Positions 41,104 through 51,302 of a DNA stretch of 64,000 nucleotides are shown here, in pieces. The stretch covers positions 1 through 64,000 of the forward strand of contig JAJZSY010000009.1 of NCBI GenBank assembly GCA_021849425.1. Direction: 5' to 3'. This DNA is from Pseudomonadota bacterium (lineage in GTDB: Bacteria > Pseudomonadota > Alphaproteobacteria > Acetobacterales > Acetobacteraceae). How positions within the stretch are numbered: the stretch's first letter is position 1; each line of letters starts with the position of its first letter. The translations under genes and the position numbers were made by a program. Below the pieces are notes generated by a model that saw only the letters and a program-made list of their open reading frames with translations, was not told the origin of the DNA and ran no database searches.

Positions 41104-42855
41104 ATGGACGACGAGCTCGCCCGGACCGGATTTTTCCACCGCCTGATTTATGTCGCGAAGCCGTTTTTCCGTTCGGAAGAACGGGCGATGGCGTGGGGGC
41201 TGCTGATCCTCAACGTCGTCATGGTGCTGGTGATCGTGGCGATGAACTATGCCCTGACGGTCTGGAACGGATCGTTCTTCGATGCGATGCAGCGCTACGA
41301 CGTGGCCAAGATCTGGCGCCTGTTCTGGATCTTTCTCGGGCTGGCCGCGATGGTCGTGGTGATCAACACCGCGAGCCAGTATCTCGTGCAGATCTTCCAG
41401 ATCCGCTGGCGGCGCTGGTTGACCGGGCACATGGTCGATGGCTGGATGGCCCGCCAGGCGCATTACCGGATGCAGCTCGACGACCGCGATGTCGACAACC
41501 CCGACCAGCGCATTTCCGACGATATCGACTTCTTCACCGGCCAGACCGTGAACCTGCCGCTCAACGCCCTGCAGTCCGTCGTCACGATCGTCTCGTTCTC
41601 GGTGATGCTCTGGATGCTCAGCCGCAATCTCCGGCTGTTCGGCGTCTATGTCCCCGGCCTGCTGCTCTGGATGAACCTGATCTATGCGATCGGCGGCACA
41701 TGGCTGATCCTGATCATCGGCAAGCCGCTGTTCTGGCTCAACAATATCCAGCAGCGCATGCAGGGCAATTTCCGCTTCGAGCTGGTCCGCGTGCGGGATA
41801 ATTCCGAGGCCATCGCAACCGCGCAGAGCGGCGAGGCGGAGGCGAAGCGGCTCAAGCGGAACTTCGCGCCGGTGGTCGAGATTTTCTATCGCCGGGTCTA
41901 CCGCACCGTGTTCGTCAACACGTTCAACTTCTCCTTCAACACGCTTGGCGGGCTGCTCGCCTTCGGCCTGGTCATCCCCTCCTACCTCGCCAAGCGGATC
42001 CTGATCGGCACGGTCTCGCAGACCAACAACGCCTTCGGCCAGACCCAGCAGGCCTTCGCCTTCATTCTCAACAATTTCAGCTCGATCGGCCAGGGCTACC
42101 TGTCGATCACCGAGTGGCGCGCGGTGGTCGACCGCCTCTACGCGCTGGAGGTGAGCCTGCGGCATCATCACGCCGCCGCCGCCGCGCCGCGCATCGTCCA
42201 TGCGCGCGGCGACGATGCGGAACTCTCGGTCGAGCGCCTGTCGCTCACCCTGCCGGATGGGCGCAAGCTGCTCGATGCGCTCGATCTCCGGGTCGCGCCC
42301 GGCGAGCGGCTTCTGGTCAGCGGGCCGACGGGTTCGGGGAAAAGCACGCTGGTCCGCGCCATCGCCGGTATCTGGCCGTTCGGCGAGGGGCGGGTGACGA
42401 CGCCCGCCGGGCGGATGCTGTTCGTGCCGCAGCGGCCATATCTTGCGAATGGCAGGCTGATCGAAAGCATCGGCTTTCCGTATACCGACACCCTGGCCCC
42501 GGCGGAGGTGGCGGCGGCGCTGCGCCGCGTGGGGCTCGGCCATCTCGTCGACCGGCTGGAGTCCGAGCAGCCCTGGGACCGCGAGCTCTCGCTCGGCGAA
42601 CAGCAGCGCATCGGCTTCGCCCGCTGCGTCTTGCTTCGCCCGGATGTGGTCATCCTCGACGAGGCGACCTCCTCGCTGGACGAGGCCTACGAGGCGTCGA
42701 TGTATCGCATTCTGCTCGAAGACCTGCCGGCGGCGACCATCATCAGCGTCGGTCACCGGTCAACCATCATCCGCTATCACGCGCGGCGGCTGCTGCTGAC
42801 CGGCGATGGCGGCTGGCGCATCGAGACGCTGGCGGTCGCAGACCCTGTCAAATAG
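41104..42855 (+). CDS. SbmA/ABCD-type ABC transporter (membrane and ATPase fused)
   Basis: The 583-residue protein has an N-terminal transmembrane domain of the ABC_membrane_2 kind (about 1-330, at least five hydrophobic helices) with NPDQRISDDI, as in SbmA/BacA/YddA and peroxisomal ABCD proteins. The C-terminal ATPase has Walker A GPTGSGKST, a signature LSLGEQQRIGFAR and Walker B VVILDEATSSLD. This group imports peptides or cobalamin-like compounds; the substrate here is unknown. ATG 41104 has GGAG upstream; ATG 41068 is an alternative. Confidence 0.88.
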   Translation: MDDELARTGFFHRLIYVAKPFFRSEERAMAWGLLILNVVMVLVIVAMNYALTVWNGSFFDAMQRYDVAKIWRLFWIFLGLAAMVVVINTASQYLVQIFQIRWRRWLTGHMVDGWMARQAHYRMQLDDRDVDNPDQRISDDIDFFTGQTVNLPLNALQSVVTIVSFSVMLWMLSRNLRLFGVYVPGLLLWMNLIYAIGGTWLILIIGKPLFWLNNIQQRMQGNFRFELVRVRDNSEAIATAQSGEAEAKRLKRNFAPVVEIFYRRVYRTVFVNTFNFSFNTLGGLLAFGLVIPSYLAKRILIGTVSQTNNAFGQTQQAFAFILNNFSSIGQGYLSITEWRAVVDRLYALEVSLRHHHAAAAAPRIVHARGDDAELSVERLSLTLPDGRKLLDALDLRVAPGERLLVSGPTGSGKSTLVRAIAGIWPFGEGRVTTPAGRMLFVPQRPYLANGRLIESIGFPYTDTLAPAEVAAALRRVGLGHLVDRLESEQPWDRELSLGEQQRIGFARCVLLRPDVVILDEATSSLDEAYEASMYRILLEDLPAATIISVGHRSTIIRYHARRLLLTGDGGWRIETLAVADPVK

Positions 42856-42868
42856 GCGTTCCGCCGGT

Positions 42869-43774
42869 TCAGCCGAAGACGAACCAGAGCCGGAACAACA
42901 GGTTTTCAAGGGCGGTCTGCCGCGACAGGCCGGGGCAGCGCACGGCGCTCAGGCGTGGCGCCAACCCGCCCTCGAGCCCGGCGGAGATGCGGGCGAGATC
43001 GTCGCGCGCCGTCGCGGCGAGCAGGTCGCCATGCGCCTCGAGCTGGCGGACATGGCGCCGCATCATGGACATGAAGATATCCGGGCCGCGCTTGATCGCG
43101 CCGACGGCGCGCGCCACGGTCGTCCGCGGCGATCCGATCAGGTTGCCCTCGTGCTGCCGGTACAGCACGACGGGCCTGGGATCGACGGTGATGGAACCGC
43201 CGCACGCGCTGACGACGATATAGCTCCACCAGTCATGCACCGTGCCGGCCGGGCCGGGGATACGCCGGATCAGGTCGGCGGCGGCGCGGTTCATCACCGC
43301 GGTGTTGCCATGCACGACGTTCTGCGTAAGGCAGGCGGGAAAGCCCGGCTTGCGGCCGGGCAGGCTGGAAAGCCGGCGGTTCTGGAGCCTGGCATCGACC
43401 AGATACTGGCGCGCGGTGTAGAGGTGCGCCCCGGTTTTCTGCCCGCTCAGCGCGAGGCGGGCGCGCGCGAGCTTCTCGGGCAGCCAGACATCGTCCTGAT
43501 CGGCAAAGGCGATGATCCGGGCGTCCTGGGCTTCGGCGAGAAGGGAGAGGAAACTCTGCCCCGCGCCCAGATGGATTCGGGAGTTGGCCGCCTCGCGGCA
43601 CCGTTCGGCACCGATCCGGCGGGTGAAATCCTCCATCATCTCACGCGTCGCATCCGACGAGCCATCATCGCGCCAGAGCAGACGCCAGCCCCGATCCGTC
43701 TGGGCTTCGAAGCTCGCGAGCTGCTCGGGCAGAAACCGCGCCCCGTTATAGGTGGAGAGAAGGATGGTGATCAC
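42869..43774 (-). CDS. Family 2 glycosyltransferase
   Basis: The 301-residue protein begins ITILLSTYNGARFL, has WRDDGSSDAT and the metal-binding ADQDDVW, all typical of rhamnosyl- and other GT2 enzymes of O-antigen or exopolysaccharide assembly. GTG 43774 overlaps the rfbD stop as GTGA, so it is the last gene of the dTDP-rhamnose operon. Rhamnose transfer is a reasonable inference from that context. Confidence 0.88.
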   Translation of the reverse strand: MITILLSTYNGARFLPEQLASFEAQTDRGWRLLWRDDGSSDATREMMEDFTRRIGAERCREAANSRIHLGAGQSFLSLLAEAQDARIIAFADQDDVWLPEKLARARLALSGQKTGAHLYTARQYLVDARLQNRRLSSLPGRKPGFPACLTQNVVHGNTAVMNRAAADLIRRIPGPAGTVHDWWSYIVVSACGGSITVDPRPVVLYRQHEGNLIGSPRTTVARAVGAIKRGPDIFMSMMRRHVRQLEAHGDLLAATARDDLARISAGLEGGLAPRLSAVRCPGLSRQTALENLLFRLWFVFG

Positions 43775-44676
43775 GGCGCGTCGCCCTGCGCGATGAGGGC
43801 GGGGACGATGCGTGAGGTGGCGTCCCGCCAGTGGGGCAGCGCGAGGCCGAAGGTTTGTCTGAGTTTCGTGCAATCGAGTCGGGAATCGGCGGGGCGGCGG
43901 GCGGGTGTGGGCCAGTCCGCGGTGGCGATGGGGACGATGTCGGGGCGGGGCGTGCCGTGGCGGGCGGCGATGGCGAGGATTTCGGTGGCGAAACCGTGCC
44001 AGGACGTGTCGCCGGCGCTGGTGGCGTGGATGATGCCGGCGAAGCCGGGCTGCCAGCCCGCGGCGAGGATGCGGGAGGCGATGGCGAGGATGGCCTCGGC
44101 AAGGTCTTCGGCGGCGGTGGGGGCGCCGCGCTGATCGGCGACGACGCGCAGCGCCGGCAGGCGGCGTGCGGCGGCGATCATGGTGCGGGCGAAATTCCTG
44201 CCGGTGGCGGAGAAGACCCAGGCGGTGCGCAGGATGATGGCATCCGCGCCGGAGGCGAGCACGGCCGCCTCGCCGGCGGCCTTGCTTTCGCCATAGACGC
44301 CGAGCGGGGCGATCGGGTCGGTTTCGGTGTAGGGCGCGCCCTTGCTGCCGTCGAACACATAGTCGGTCGAGACATGGATGAGCGGAATGCCGTGCGCGCG
44401 GCAGAGGGCGGCGAGGGCGGCGGGTCCGTCGCGATTGGCGCGGAAGGCGGCGTCGGCGCTGGTCTCGGCGGCGTCGACGGCGGTCCATGCGGCGGCGTTG
44501 ACGACGAGGGCGGGGTCGGCGGCGCCGAAGGTGGCGGCGATCGTCTCCGGCGCGTCGAAATCGAATCCGGGGCGGCCGACGGCGCGGGCCGGGATACCGG
44601 TTCTGGCCGCATGGGCGGCAAGGGCGTGGCCGAGCTGGCCGCTCGCGCCGGTGATCAGGATCGGGCGGGTCGGCAT
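43771..44676 (-). CDS. rfbD: dTDP-4-dehydrorhamnose reductase
   Basis: The 301-residue extended SDR makes dTDP-L-rhamnose, the last step of the pathway. ITGASGQLG (8-16), NAAAWTAVDAAE, VSTDYVFDG and the YGESKAAGE catalytic Tyr/Lys are present. It is one base downstream of rfbC and overlaps the following glycosyltransferase by four bases. Confidence 0.95.
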   Translation of the reverse strand: MPTRPILITGASGQLGHALAAHAARTGIPARAVGRPGFDFDAPETIAATFGAADPALVVNAAAWTAVDAAETSADAAFRANRDGPAALAALCRAHGIPLIHVSTDYVFDGSKGAPYTETDPIAPLGVYGESKAAGEAAVLASGADAIILRTAWVFSATGRNFARTMIAAARRLPALRVVADQRGAPTAAEDLAEAILAIASRILAAGWQPGFAGIIHATSAGDTSWHGFATEILAIAARHGTPRPDIVPIATADWPTPARRPADSRLDCTKLRQTFGLALPHWRDATSRIVPALIAQGDAP

Positions 44677-44677
44677 G

Positions 44678-45232
44678 TCAGAACCCGAACCACGGTTCGG
44701 CCGCGGCGAGGCGGGGCAGCAGCGTGTCCTTGTCCGAGAGCAGGGCGGCGCCGGCGGGAACCGGCCAGGGCAGGGCGAGATCGGGGTCGTTCCAGATCAC
44801 GCCGCGTTCGGAGGCTTTGTCGTAGGGGGCGGTGACCTTGTAGACGACTTCGGTCTCGGGCTCGGTGGTGCAGAACCCGTGCAGGAAGCCGGGCGGAATC
44901 CAGAGCTGGGCGCCATTGGCGGCGGAGAGTTCGGCGGCGGCGAAGCGGCCGAAACTGGGCGAGCCGTGGCGGATATCGACCGCGACATCCCAGATCGCGC
45001 CGCGCACGCAGCGGACGAGCTTGCCCTGGGCGAAGGGGGCGATCTGGCAGTGCAGGCCGCGGATGGTGAAGGGCCGGGTAGAGCAGGAGTGGTTGTCCTG
45101 CACGAAGGTTTCGCTGAAGCCGAGGGCGGCGAGCTTCGCCTGGTTCCAGGTTTCGCTGAACCAGCCGCGGGAATCGGCGAAGCGCGGCGGGGTGATGAGT
45201 TTCACCTCGGGCAGGTCGAGCGGCTGGATCAT
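44678..45232 (-). CDS. rfbC: dTDP-4-dehydrorhamnose 3,5-epimerase
   Basis: The 184-residue cupin epimerises dTDP-4-keto-6-deoxyglucose. Visible motifs are FVQDNHSCS, the IRGLHCQ catalytic His, [12 protein letters not shown] and [13 protein letters not shown] 45232 overlaps the rfbA stop by four bases (ATGA), and the gene is one base from rfbD. Confidence 0.95.
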   Translation of the reverse strand: MIQPLDLPEVKLITPPRFADSRGWFSETWNQAKLAALGFSETFVQDNHSCSTRPFTIRGLHCQIAPFAQGKLVRCVRGAIWDVAVDIRHGSPSFGRFAAAELSAANGAQLWIPPGFLHGFCTTEPETEVVYKVTAPYDKASERGVIWNDPDLALPWPVPAGAALLSDKDTLLPRLAAAEPWFGF

Positions 45233-46110
45233 GCGGCCTCGGCGTCGGCGAGTTCGCGCAGCGCGCGGCCGAGATCTGTCTTGCCGAGCCGCTTGGCGTG
45301 GTGGCGCAGCGTGTCGGCGTCGATGAAGCCCATGCGGAAGGCGACCTCCTCGGGGCAGCCGACGAGCTGGCCCTGGCGGGCCTGGATGGTCTGCACGAAG
45401 GTGGCGGCCTGCAGCAGCGAGTCCGGGGTGCCGGCATCGAGCCAGGCGGTGCCGCGGCCGAGCCGCTCGACGGTGAGGGAGCCGTCGTCGAGATAGAGCC
45501 GGTTGAGATCGGTGATCTCAAGCTCGCCGCGCGCCGAGGGGCGGATGCGGTGGGCGAATTCCGTCACCCGGCGATCGTAGAAATAGAGGCCGGTCACCGC
45601 CCAGTGCGAGGTGGGGGTGGCGGGTTTCTCGACGATGCCGGTGGCGCGGCCGGCCTCGTCGAAGGAGACGACGCCGTAGCGTTCGGGGTCGCGCACCTGA
45701 TAGGCGAAGACGGTGGCGCCGTCCTTGCGGCTGGCGGCCTGGCGCAGCGCGATGGAGAGATGGTCGGCGTGGATGAGGTTGTCGCCGAGGGCGAGGGCGC
45801 AGGCCTCGCCGGCGAGCCAGTCCTCGCCAATCAGGAAGGCCTGGGCAAGGCCGTCCGGCGCGGGTTGGGCGGCATAGTCGATGCGGATGCCGTATTGCGC
45901 GCCGTCGCCGAGCAGGCGGCGGAACTGCGGCAGGTCCTGCGGGGTGGAGATCAGCAGCAGGTCGCGGATGCCGGCGAGCAGCAGGGTCGACAGCGGATAG
46001 TAGATCATCGGCTTGTCATAGACCGGCAGGAGCTGCTTCGAGGCGGCGAGGGTGGAGGGGTGCAGGCGGGTGCCGGAACCGCCGGCGAGGATGATTCCCT
46101 TGCGAATCAT
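45229..46110 (-). CDS. rfbA: Glucose-1-phosphate thymidylyltransferase
   Basis: The 293-residue nucleotidyltransferase makes dTDP-glucose. It starts [13 protein letters not shown] (6-18) and contains [19 protein letters not shown] and the EITDLN and [10 protein letters not shown] signatures. ATG 46110 overlaps the rfbB stop by four bases; an upstream in-frame ATG would extend into rfbB and is Arg/Pro-rich. Confidence 0.96.
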   Translation of the reverse strand: MIRKGIILAGGSGTRLHPSTLAASKQLLPVYDKPMIYYPLSTLLLAGIRDLLLISTPQDLPQFRRLLGDGAQYGIRIDYAAQPAPDGLAQAFLIGEDWLAGEACALALGDNLIHADHLSIALRQAASRKDGATVFAYQVRDPERYGVVSFDEAGRATGIVEKPATPTSHWAVTGLYFYDRRVTEFAHRIRPSARGELEITDLNRLYLDDGSLTVERLGRGTAWLDAGTPDSLLQAATFVQTIQARQGQLVGCPEEVAFRMGFIDADTLRHHAKRLGKTDLGRALRELADAEAA

Positions 46111-47162
46111 GCCGCGTGCCCGAGGCGCTGGCCGGCATAGAGGCGGGCGCGGATGGCGCGCCACCAGGGCTCGTTGGCCAGATACCAGTCGATGGTGCGG
46201 GCGAGGCCGGCCTCGAAATCGTGCGCGGCGCGCCAGCCGAGCGCGGCCTCGCTGCGCGCGGGGTCGATCTCGTAGCGGAAATCGTGTCCCGGCCGGTCGG
46301 TCACGAAGCTGATCAGCCGCTCGCGCGGGCCGGCGGGATCGGGCCGGCGGTCATCGAGCAGGCGGCAGATGGTGCGAACGACGTCGAGATTGGTGCGGGG
46401 CTGCCGGGCGCCGATGGCGTAGGTCTCGCCCGGCGTGCCGGTGAGGGCGACGGCGAGGAGCGCCTCGGCGTGATCCTCGACGAAGAGCCAGTCGCGCATG
46501 TTCGAGCCATCGCCATAGACGGGCAAAGGCTGGCCTTCGAGCGCGTTGATCAGCACCAGCGGGATGAGCTTCTCGGGGAACTGCCACGGGCCGTAATTGT
46601 TGGTGGTGTTGGAGACGATGGTCGGCAGGCCGTAGGTGTGCTGCCAGGCGCGGACGAGATGGTCCGAGGCGGCCTTGCTCGCGGCATAGGGGCTGCGGGG
46701 GTTGTAGGGGGTGGTTTCGGTGAAGGGGGGATCGCCGGGTTCAAGCGCGCCGAACACCTCGTCGGTCGAGATGTGGTGGAAGCGGAAGCGCCCGCGGCCG
46801 GCTTCGTCCAGCGTGGCGAACCAGGCGCGGGCGGCCTCCAGCAGGACGAAGGTGCCGGTGATATTGGTGTCGATGAAATCGCGCGGCCCGTCGATCGAAC
46901 GATCGACATGGGATTCGGCGGCGAGATGCATCACGATATCGGGCCGGTGCGCCTCGAAGACGGCGCGCATCGCCGCGGCATCCGCGATGTCGGCATGAAC
47001 CAGGTGATGGCGCGGATGCCCCAGCGCCTCGCCCAGCGCCTCATGCGACGCCGCATAGGTCATCTTGTCGACCGTCACCACCTCATGAGCCGTATGGCCA
47101 ATGACGCGCCGGACAACAGCAGACCCAATGAAACCACAACCGCCAGTAATGAGAAATTTCAT
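46107..47162 (-). CDS. rfbB: dTDP-glucose 4,6-dehydratase
   Basis: The 351-residue extended SDR converts dTDP-glucose to dTDP-4-keto-6-deoxyglucose. It shows [29 protein letters not shown] and the catalytic [12 protein letters not shown]. It is the first gene of rfbB-A-C-D-GT2. Its upstream region is unusually AT-rich. Confidence 0.96.
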   Translation of the reverse strand: MKFLITGGCGFIGSAVVRRVIGHTAHEVVTVDKMTYAASHEALGEALGHPRHHLVHADIADAAAMRAVFEAHRPDIVMHLAAESHVDRSIDGPRDFIDTNITGTFVLLEAARAWFATLDEAGRGRFRFHHISTDEVFGALEPGDPPFTETTPYNPRSPYAASKAASDHLVRAWQHTYGLPTIVSNTTNNYGPWQFPEKLIPLVLINALEGQPLPVYGDGSNMRDWLFVEDHAEALLAVALTGTPGETYAIGARQPRTNLDVVRTICRLLDDRRPDPAGPRERLISFVTDRPGHDFRYEIDPARSEAALGWRAAHDFEAGLARTIDWYLANEPWWRAIRARLYAGQRLGHAA

Positions 47163-47483
47163 TTCAGATCAGGTATATCTTCAAAAATAAACGAGGCCGG
47201 TAATCCGGCTCGCTCAAATGTTAAAAATTATAGACAATTCGAAAACATTCTAGCCGCGGAAGAAGATTGAATCGCCTCACCTTCCACGTTTCAAACTAGC
47301 ATCTCCATTCGTACAAGAAAACGGGCCAATCTAAGAAAGATTGAAATAATATTTTATATAATTCCAAAAAGATACTACAACGTTAAGACAATACAAAAAC
47401 ATAGCGTAGGTTTTATTTTTTATACAATCAATGTTGCCTTCGAACACTTTCCGATCCCGAAGGCGCGAAAACCGCTCCGCAAT
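47163..47483. other. AT-rich intergenic region upstream of rfbB
   Basis: About 320 bases without a credible gene; most of it is much richer in A+T than the window average, especially about 47160-47430. It lies between the 3' end of the giant glycosyltransferase gene and the rfbB start and probably holds the rfb promoter. I see no convincing terminator hairpin or repeat in it. Confidence 0.6.
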
Positions 47484-50400
47484 TCAGCGTCGGCGCCGAT
47501 CTGGTGAACCGCCGGCGGCTTTCCGCCTTCCGCCCGGGCTGGGGCCGGAAGTCTCGCCGCCGAGGCCGGCTTTGCGGGCGAAGTCGTCGCGCCAGCGCCT
47601 CTGGGCGAGGCGGATATCGCCGTCGAGGTCCAGCAACCCGTCGGCGATGTTATGGATCCGCGCGATTTCCGCCAGATGCGAAGCGGCGTCGAGCGTGCCG
47701 GTGGCGCCGGTCGCGTGCCGGCGGTGGATGTTCAGCGGCTCGGCGATCCACACGACATCGCCGGACGCGTGGGCCAGCAGGTCGAGATAAAGCCGCCAGT
47801 CTCCGGCGAGGCGGAAGGTCGGGAGTTCGTCGCCGAGGCGCGCGAGGCTGGCCAGCAGGCAGTCGCGCCGGAAGAGCACGCCGCTCACATTCAGCACGAG
47901 ATTGCGCACCGCGAGAAAGCGGCTGGCAAAATCCCGCGCCGCCATCGTCATGGAGGCGGCGAGTTCCGGCGCGCCGGCCTCAAGGTAATATCGCCGGTAA
48001 TCCGGCATCAACGGGTTGTCATCGGCATCGATGGCCCGCGACTCGGCGATTGCCATCACCGCGTCCGGCGCGCCGGCAAGCGCGTCGACGAGAGCCGCGA
48101 GAAAGCCGGGCGCGGCATCGTCATCCGCCTCGGCGATCCAGACGAACGTGCCCCGCGCCGCCTCCGCCGCCTCGCGCCATCGGCCGAAAGGCGAGCCGGT
48201 GTTCCTCGCGTTGGCGCGGATCACAAGGCTGCGCCGCCACGCCGCCGCGGTCTCGCGCGCGATCTCGACCGACCGATCGGTCGAGGCATCGTCGAGCAGG
48301 GTGATCTCCTCGACCGGATGGGTCTGGCCGAAAATGCCTGCGAGCCGCCGCGGCAGATGTTGGCCGTAATTGTAATTGGTGACGAAACAGGAAATGCGCG
48401 CAAGCTCGGGCCTGGCGAGCGCCAGCAGGCGGCGGGCATACGCATTGAAATCGAAACGCCGCGCGGCCTCGGCGGCGATGCCCGGCCGCGCCGCCGCGAG
48501 GGCCGCATGGTCGAGCCGGGCCGCGATCGCGGCGGCGAAGCCGGCAACGTCGCCGGCGGGCACGCTGTCGCCCGCGCCGGTCTCGCGCAGCAGGTCGGGA
48601 ATGCCCCCGGCGCCGGCGAAGGCGATGGCCGGAAGGCCGGCGCCCATGGCCTCGATCACCGTGGTCGGCAGCGGGTCCTCGCGCGAGGTCAGCGCGTAGA
48701 GATCGGCGCCGCAATAGGCGGGCGCCACGTCGCTGGTGAAGGGAAGCAGATGGAAGCGGCCGCTCTCGCGCGCCGCCTCGATCTCGGCGCCAAGATAGTC
48801 GCGGATCCAGAGATGGGTCTCGCCGAGCCAGACGAAGTGGACATCCCGCCGCCCGGCGCCGAGCAGGCGGAAAACCTGCATGAACAGGTCGAAGCCCTTG
48901 CGCAGGTCGCCGAACCCGACGCCGAGCACGACGAAGGCGCGCGCCGGAATGCCGAGACCGGCACGGAAGCGTTTGCGCGCCGCCGGGTCGTAGCCGACAT
49001 TCTGATAATTGCCCTGGGGGATGACATGCGCCGCGGGGGCGATGTCCAGCGCCGCGCATAACGTGTCGCGCACGTGATCCGACGAGAACACCGTCGCGGC
49101 CGCCGCCCGCATCCCCTGGCGCGCGACGCCGCGCAGCGATCTCTCCTCCACCAGCCGCGGCATCTCGTGAACCAGCAGCAGGCTGCGGATTCCCTGCTCT
49201 GCCAGCTTCACGCAGACCCGCGCGGAGGCGAGGCTGTTGACGATCGCGGCGTCGATCCCCTGGGCGCGGTAGGCGGCGACATGACGCAGCAGCGCCGCCT
49301 CGTTGGGAGCGAGATCGACAATGCCCTCGGCCTCGTAGTCCGGCACCAGCTCGCCGCCGCTCAGCAGCAGGATGCGCGGCACGATGCCATGCTCCCGGCG
49401 CAGCGCGCGGGCGAGGTGCAGAAGCAGCATCTGCGCGCCATGGGGCAGGGCGTCATGCCCGACCAGCAGCAGATTGTGCGCGGCGCCGGCGGCCGCCCGG
49501 CCGGTGATCGCGCGGGCGGTGGCATTGAGAAAGGCGGCGCCGTAATGCAGGTCGGGTTCGAGATAGGCGCCCTCGGCCCATTCGTTCCATGCGTTGATGC
49601 AGACGATCGGCTCGCCCCAGACCGGGTTGCGTCTGGCCCGCCCGATCAGCGCGGCCAGCCAGGCCTGATATGTCGCGGGCGTCGCGTCGTGCAGCACAAC
49701 GCCCGCGCCCTCTCGGCGCGGGTCGTTGTCCCAGCCGGTCACGGCGGTGCGGATCAGCGGATAGGCGGGATCTGGATCGGCGAGCGAGGCGGCGATGATG
49801 TCGTTGTAATGATAGACATCGGCCGAAAACTCGGGGTCGAAAAGGTCGAGCGAGGCGTTGAGTTTCGGCGCATCCACCACAAGCTTGTGCGGCGGGAACT
49901 CGACGGCGCCGTCCAGCCCGTGCCGCCGCGGATCGTGGTCGTGGAAGCTCTGGGCCATGAAGAGCAGGGGATTTTCGCCGTGGCGTTCCATGAACAGCCG
50001 GCGCCAGCGCGCGATGGTCGGCTCCGGGTCGGGAATGAGCGCGGCCCGATAGATCATCAGCAGCGGCCGGCCTTCGAGCCGGATATAGCGCGGATCGGCG
50101 AAGTGCCGGGCGAAATCGTCGATCAGCGCCGTATCGTCCTGCGGAAGGTAATCCTGCGCCAGCAGGATTTCGCGCTCGAGCCCATCCCACCGGCGGGTCC
50201 AGTTCTCGTTCGCCCACATCAGGCAGAAACTCATGTCGAGCGCCGGATCGGCGAGAAACCGCTCGACCGGCTTTTCCAGCAGCCGCCGGCGGTTGAACCA
50301 GTAGTAATAGAACACGAAACCGCCGAGGCCCGCCTCCTTTGCCATGGCGATCTGGCGCGGCATGACCGAGGGATCGTCGAGCGAATAAAACCCGAGATCG

Positions 50401-51293
50401 CGCGGCGCGCGGGGCTGGTAATGCCCGGCGAAGCGCGGCGTGGCGCGGGCCAGGTTGGTCCATTCGGTAAAGCCGGTTCCCCACCAGGCGTCGTTTTCCG
50501 CGATCGCGTGAAACTGCGGCAGGTAATAGGCCAGAACGGTGGCAAGGCGCGGCGCGCCCGGCGGCAGCGGCTGGCGCGGCTCGAAACTGTCGGCCGGCCG
50601 TGTCGCAGCCCGCACCGCGCCGGCGATCAGCCGTTCGGCGGCGGGCCGAACCGGCTGGAACCCGCCGTCGCGATGCGCGAGATAATGCAGGAACGGATTG
50701 CCGCCGCCGATCTCGGCGGCATAGCGGGCGGCGTAGAAGGCGATGTCGAAACCGGGGCAGGGGTCGCGCCGCTCGGCGGCGCCGAAGGCGCAGAAATGCT
50801 CGAAAGGATCGTTGCCGGAGGCCGCGACGTCGGGGTTGTGATCCAGATACCATTGCGGGTCGAACAGCGGCACCGGGCTGACCTTGCCGGTTCGCCGGCG
50901 GGCGAGGTAATCGGCCAGGGCGTTCCGGTTTTCCGGGATGCCGTAGGCCTCGCGATACCAGGCGGCGTGGAACAGCGGCGATGGATCGCGCCCCTCGCGG
51001 TCGCCGAACTGGATGTAATGAAGCAGAGGATTGACGTTCGAGGCGGCGATGTCCGGGTTGCGGGCGAGGTAATACGCGGGATCGAAGTATGCGTTGGGCC
51101 GCAGGCCGGCGCGCCAGCCGCGGTTGCAGAAATCATCGAGCGGATCGTCCCCTTTCGCCAGGTCGCGCGCCTGCAGCGTATAGTGGCCCGGATCGAACAG
51201 GGCGCTCGCGCTGATGATGTCGCGTTCGTGCGCAAGGCTGGAAGCGGGCGTCGTGGGGCTGGCGTGTCTCATCCGGTCGGATGTTCCTTTCAT
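47484..51293 (-). CDS. Multidomain polysaccharide protein: repeats, WbsX/GH99-like, GT4 and GT2
   Basis: The 1269-residue protein has an N-terminal region (about 30-215) with repeated FDPxYYLxxNPD...HYxxxGxxEGRxP units. Then come a WbsX-like domain (about 250-600, AYYLPQFHAIAENDAWWG, GFTEWTN, WANENWTRRWDG), a GT4 domain (about 615-965, ending EDPLPTTVIEAMGAGLP) and a GT2 domain (about 980-1230, FVTNYNYGQHL, LDDASTDRS, EADDDA). Such fusions are found in O-antigen or exopolysaccharide clusters. A single protein could build several linkages. It stands alone on the minus strand, upstream of the rfb operon. Confidence 0.88.
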   Translation of the reverse strand: MKGTSDRMRHASPTTPASSLAHERDIISASALFDPGHYTLQARDLAKGDDPLDDFCNRGWRAGLRPNAYFDPAYYLARNPDIAASNVNPLLHYIQFGDREGRDPSPLFHAAWYREAYGIPENRNALADYLARRRTGKVSPVPLFDPQWYLDHNPDVAASGNDPFEHFCAFGAAERRDPCPGFDIAFYAARYAAEIGGGNPFLHYLAHRDGGFQPVRPAAERLIAGAVRAATRPADSFEPRQPLPPGAPRLATVLAYYLPQFHAIAENDAWWGTGFTEWTNLARATPRFAGHYQPRAPRDLGFYSLDDPSVMPRQIAMAKEAGLGGFVFYYYWFNRRRLLEKPVERFLADPALDMSFCLMWANENWTRRWDGLEREILLAQDYLPQDDTALIDDFARHFADPRYIRLEGRPLLMIYRAALIPDPEPTIARWRRLFMERHGENPLLFMAQSFHDHDPRRHGLDGAVEFPPHKLVVDAPKLNASLDLFDPEFSADVYHYNDIIAASLADPDPAYPLIRTAVTGWDNDPRREGAGVVLHDATPATYQAWLAALIGRARRNPVWGEPIVCINAWNEWAEGAYLEPDLHYGAAFLNATARAITGRAAAGAAHNLLLVGHDALPHGAQMLLLHLARALRREHGIVPRILLLSGGELVPDYEAEGIVDLAPNEAALLRHVAAYRAQGIDAAIVNSLASARVCVKLAEQGIRSLLLVHEMPRLVEERSLRGVARQGMRAAAATVFSSDHVRDTLCAALDIAPAAHVIPQGNYQNVGYDPAARKRFRAGLGIPARAFVVLGVGFGDLRKGFDLFMQVFRLLGAGRRDVHFVWLGETHLWIRDYLGAEIEAARESGRFHLLPFTSDVAPAYCGADLYALTSREDPLPTTVIEAMGAGLPAIAFAGAGGIPDLLRETGAGDSVPAGDVAGFAAAIAARLDHAALAAARPGIAAEAARRFDFNAYARRLLALARPELARISCFVTNYNYGQHLPRRLAGIFGQTHPVEEITLLDDASTDRSVEIARETAAAWRRSLVIRANARNTGSPFGRWREAAEAARGTFVWIAEADDDAAPGFLAALVDALAGAPDAVMAIAESRAIDADDNPLMPDYRRYYLEAGAPELAASMTMAARDFASRFLAVRNLVLNVSGVLFRRDCLLASLARLGDELPTFRLAGDWRLYLDLLAHASGDVVWIAEPLNIHRRHATGATGTLDAASHLAEIARIHNIADGLLDLDGDIRLAQRRWRDDFARKAGLGGETSGPSPGGRRKAAGGSPDRRRR

Positions 51294-51302
51294 GCCGCGG
51301 CG

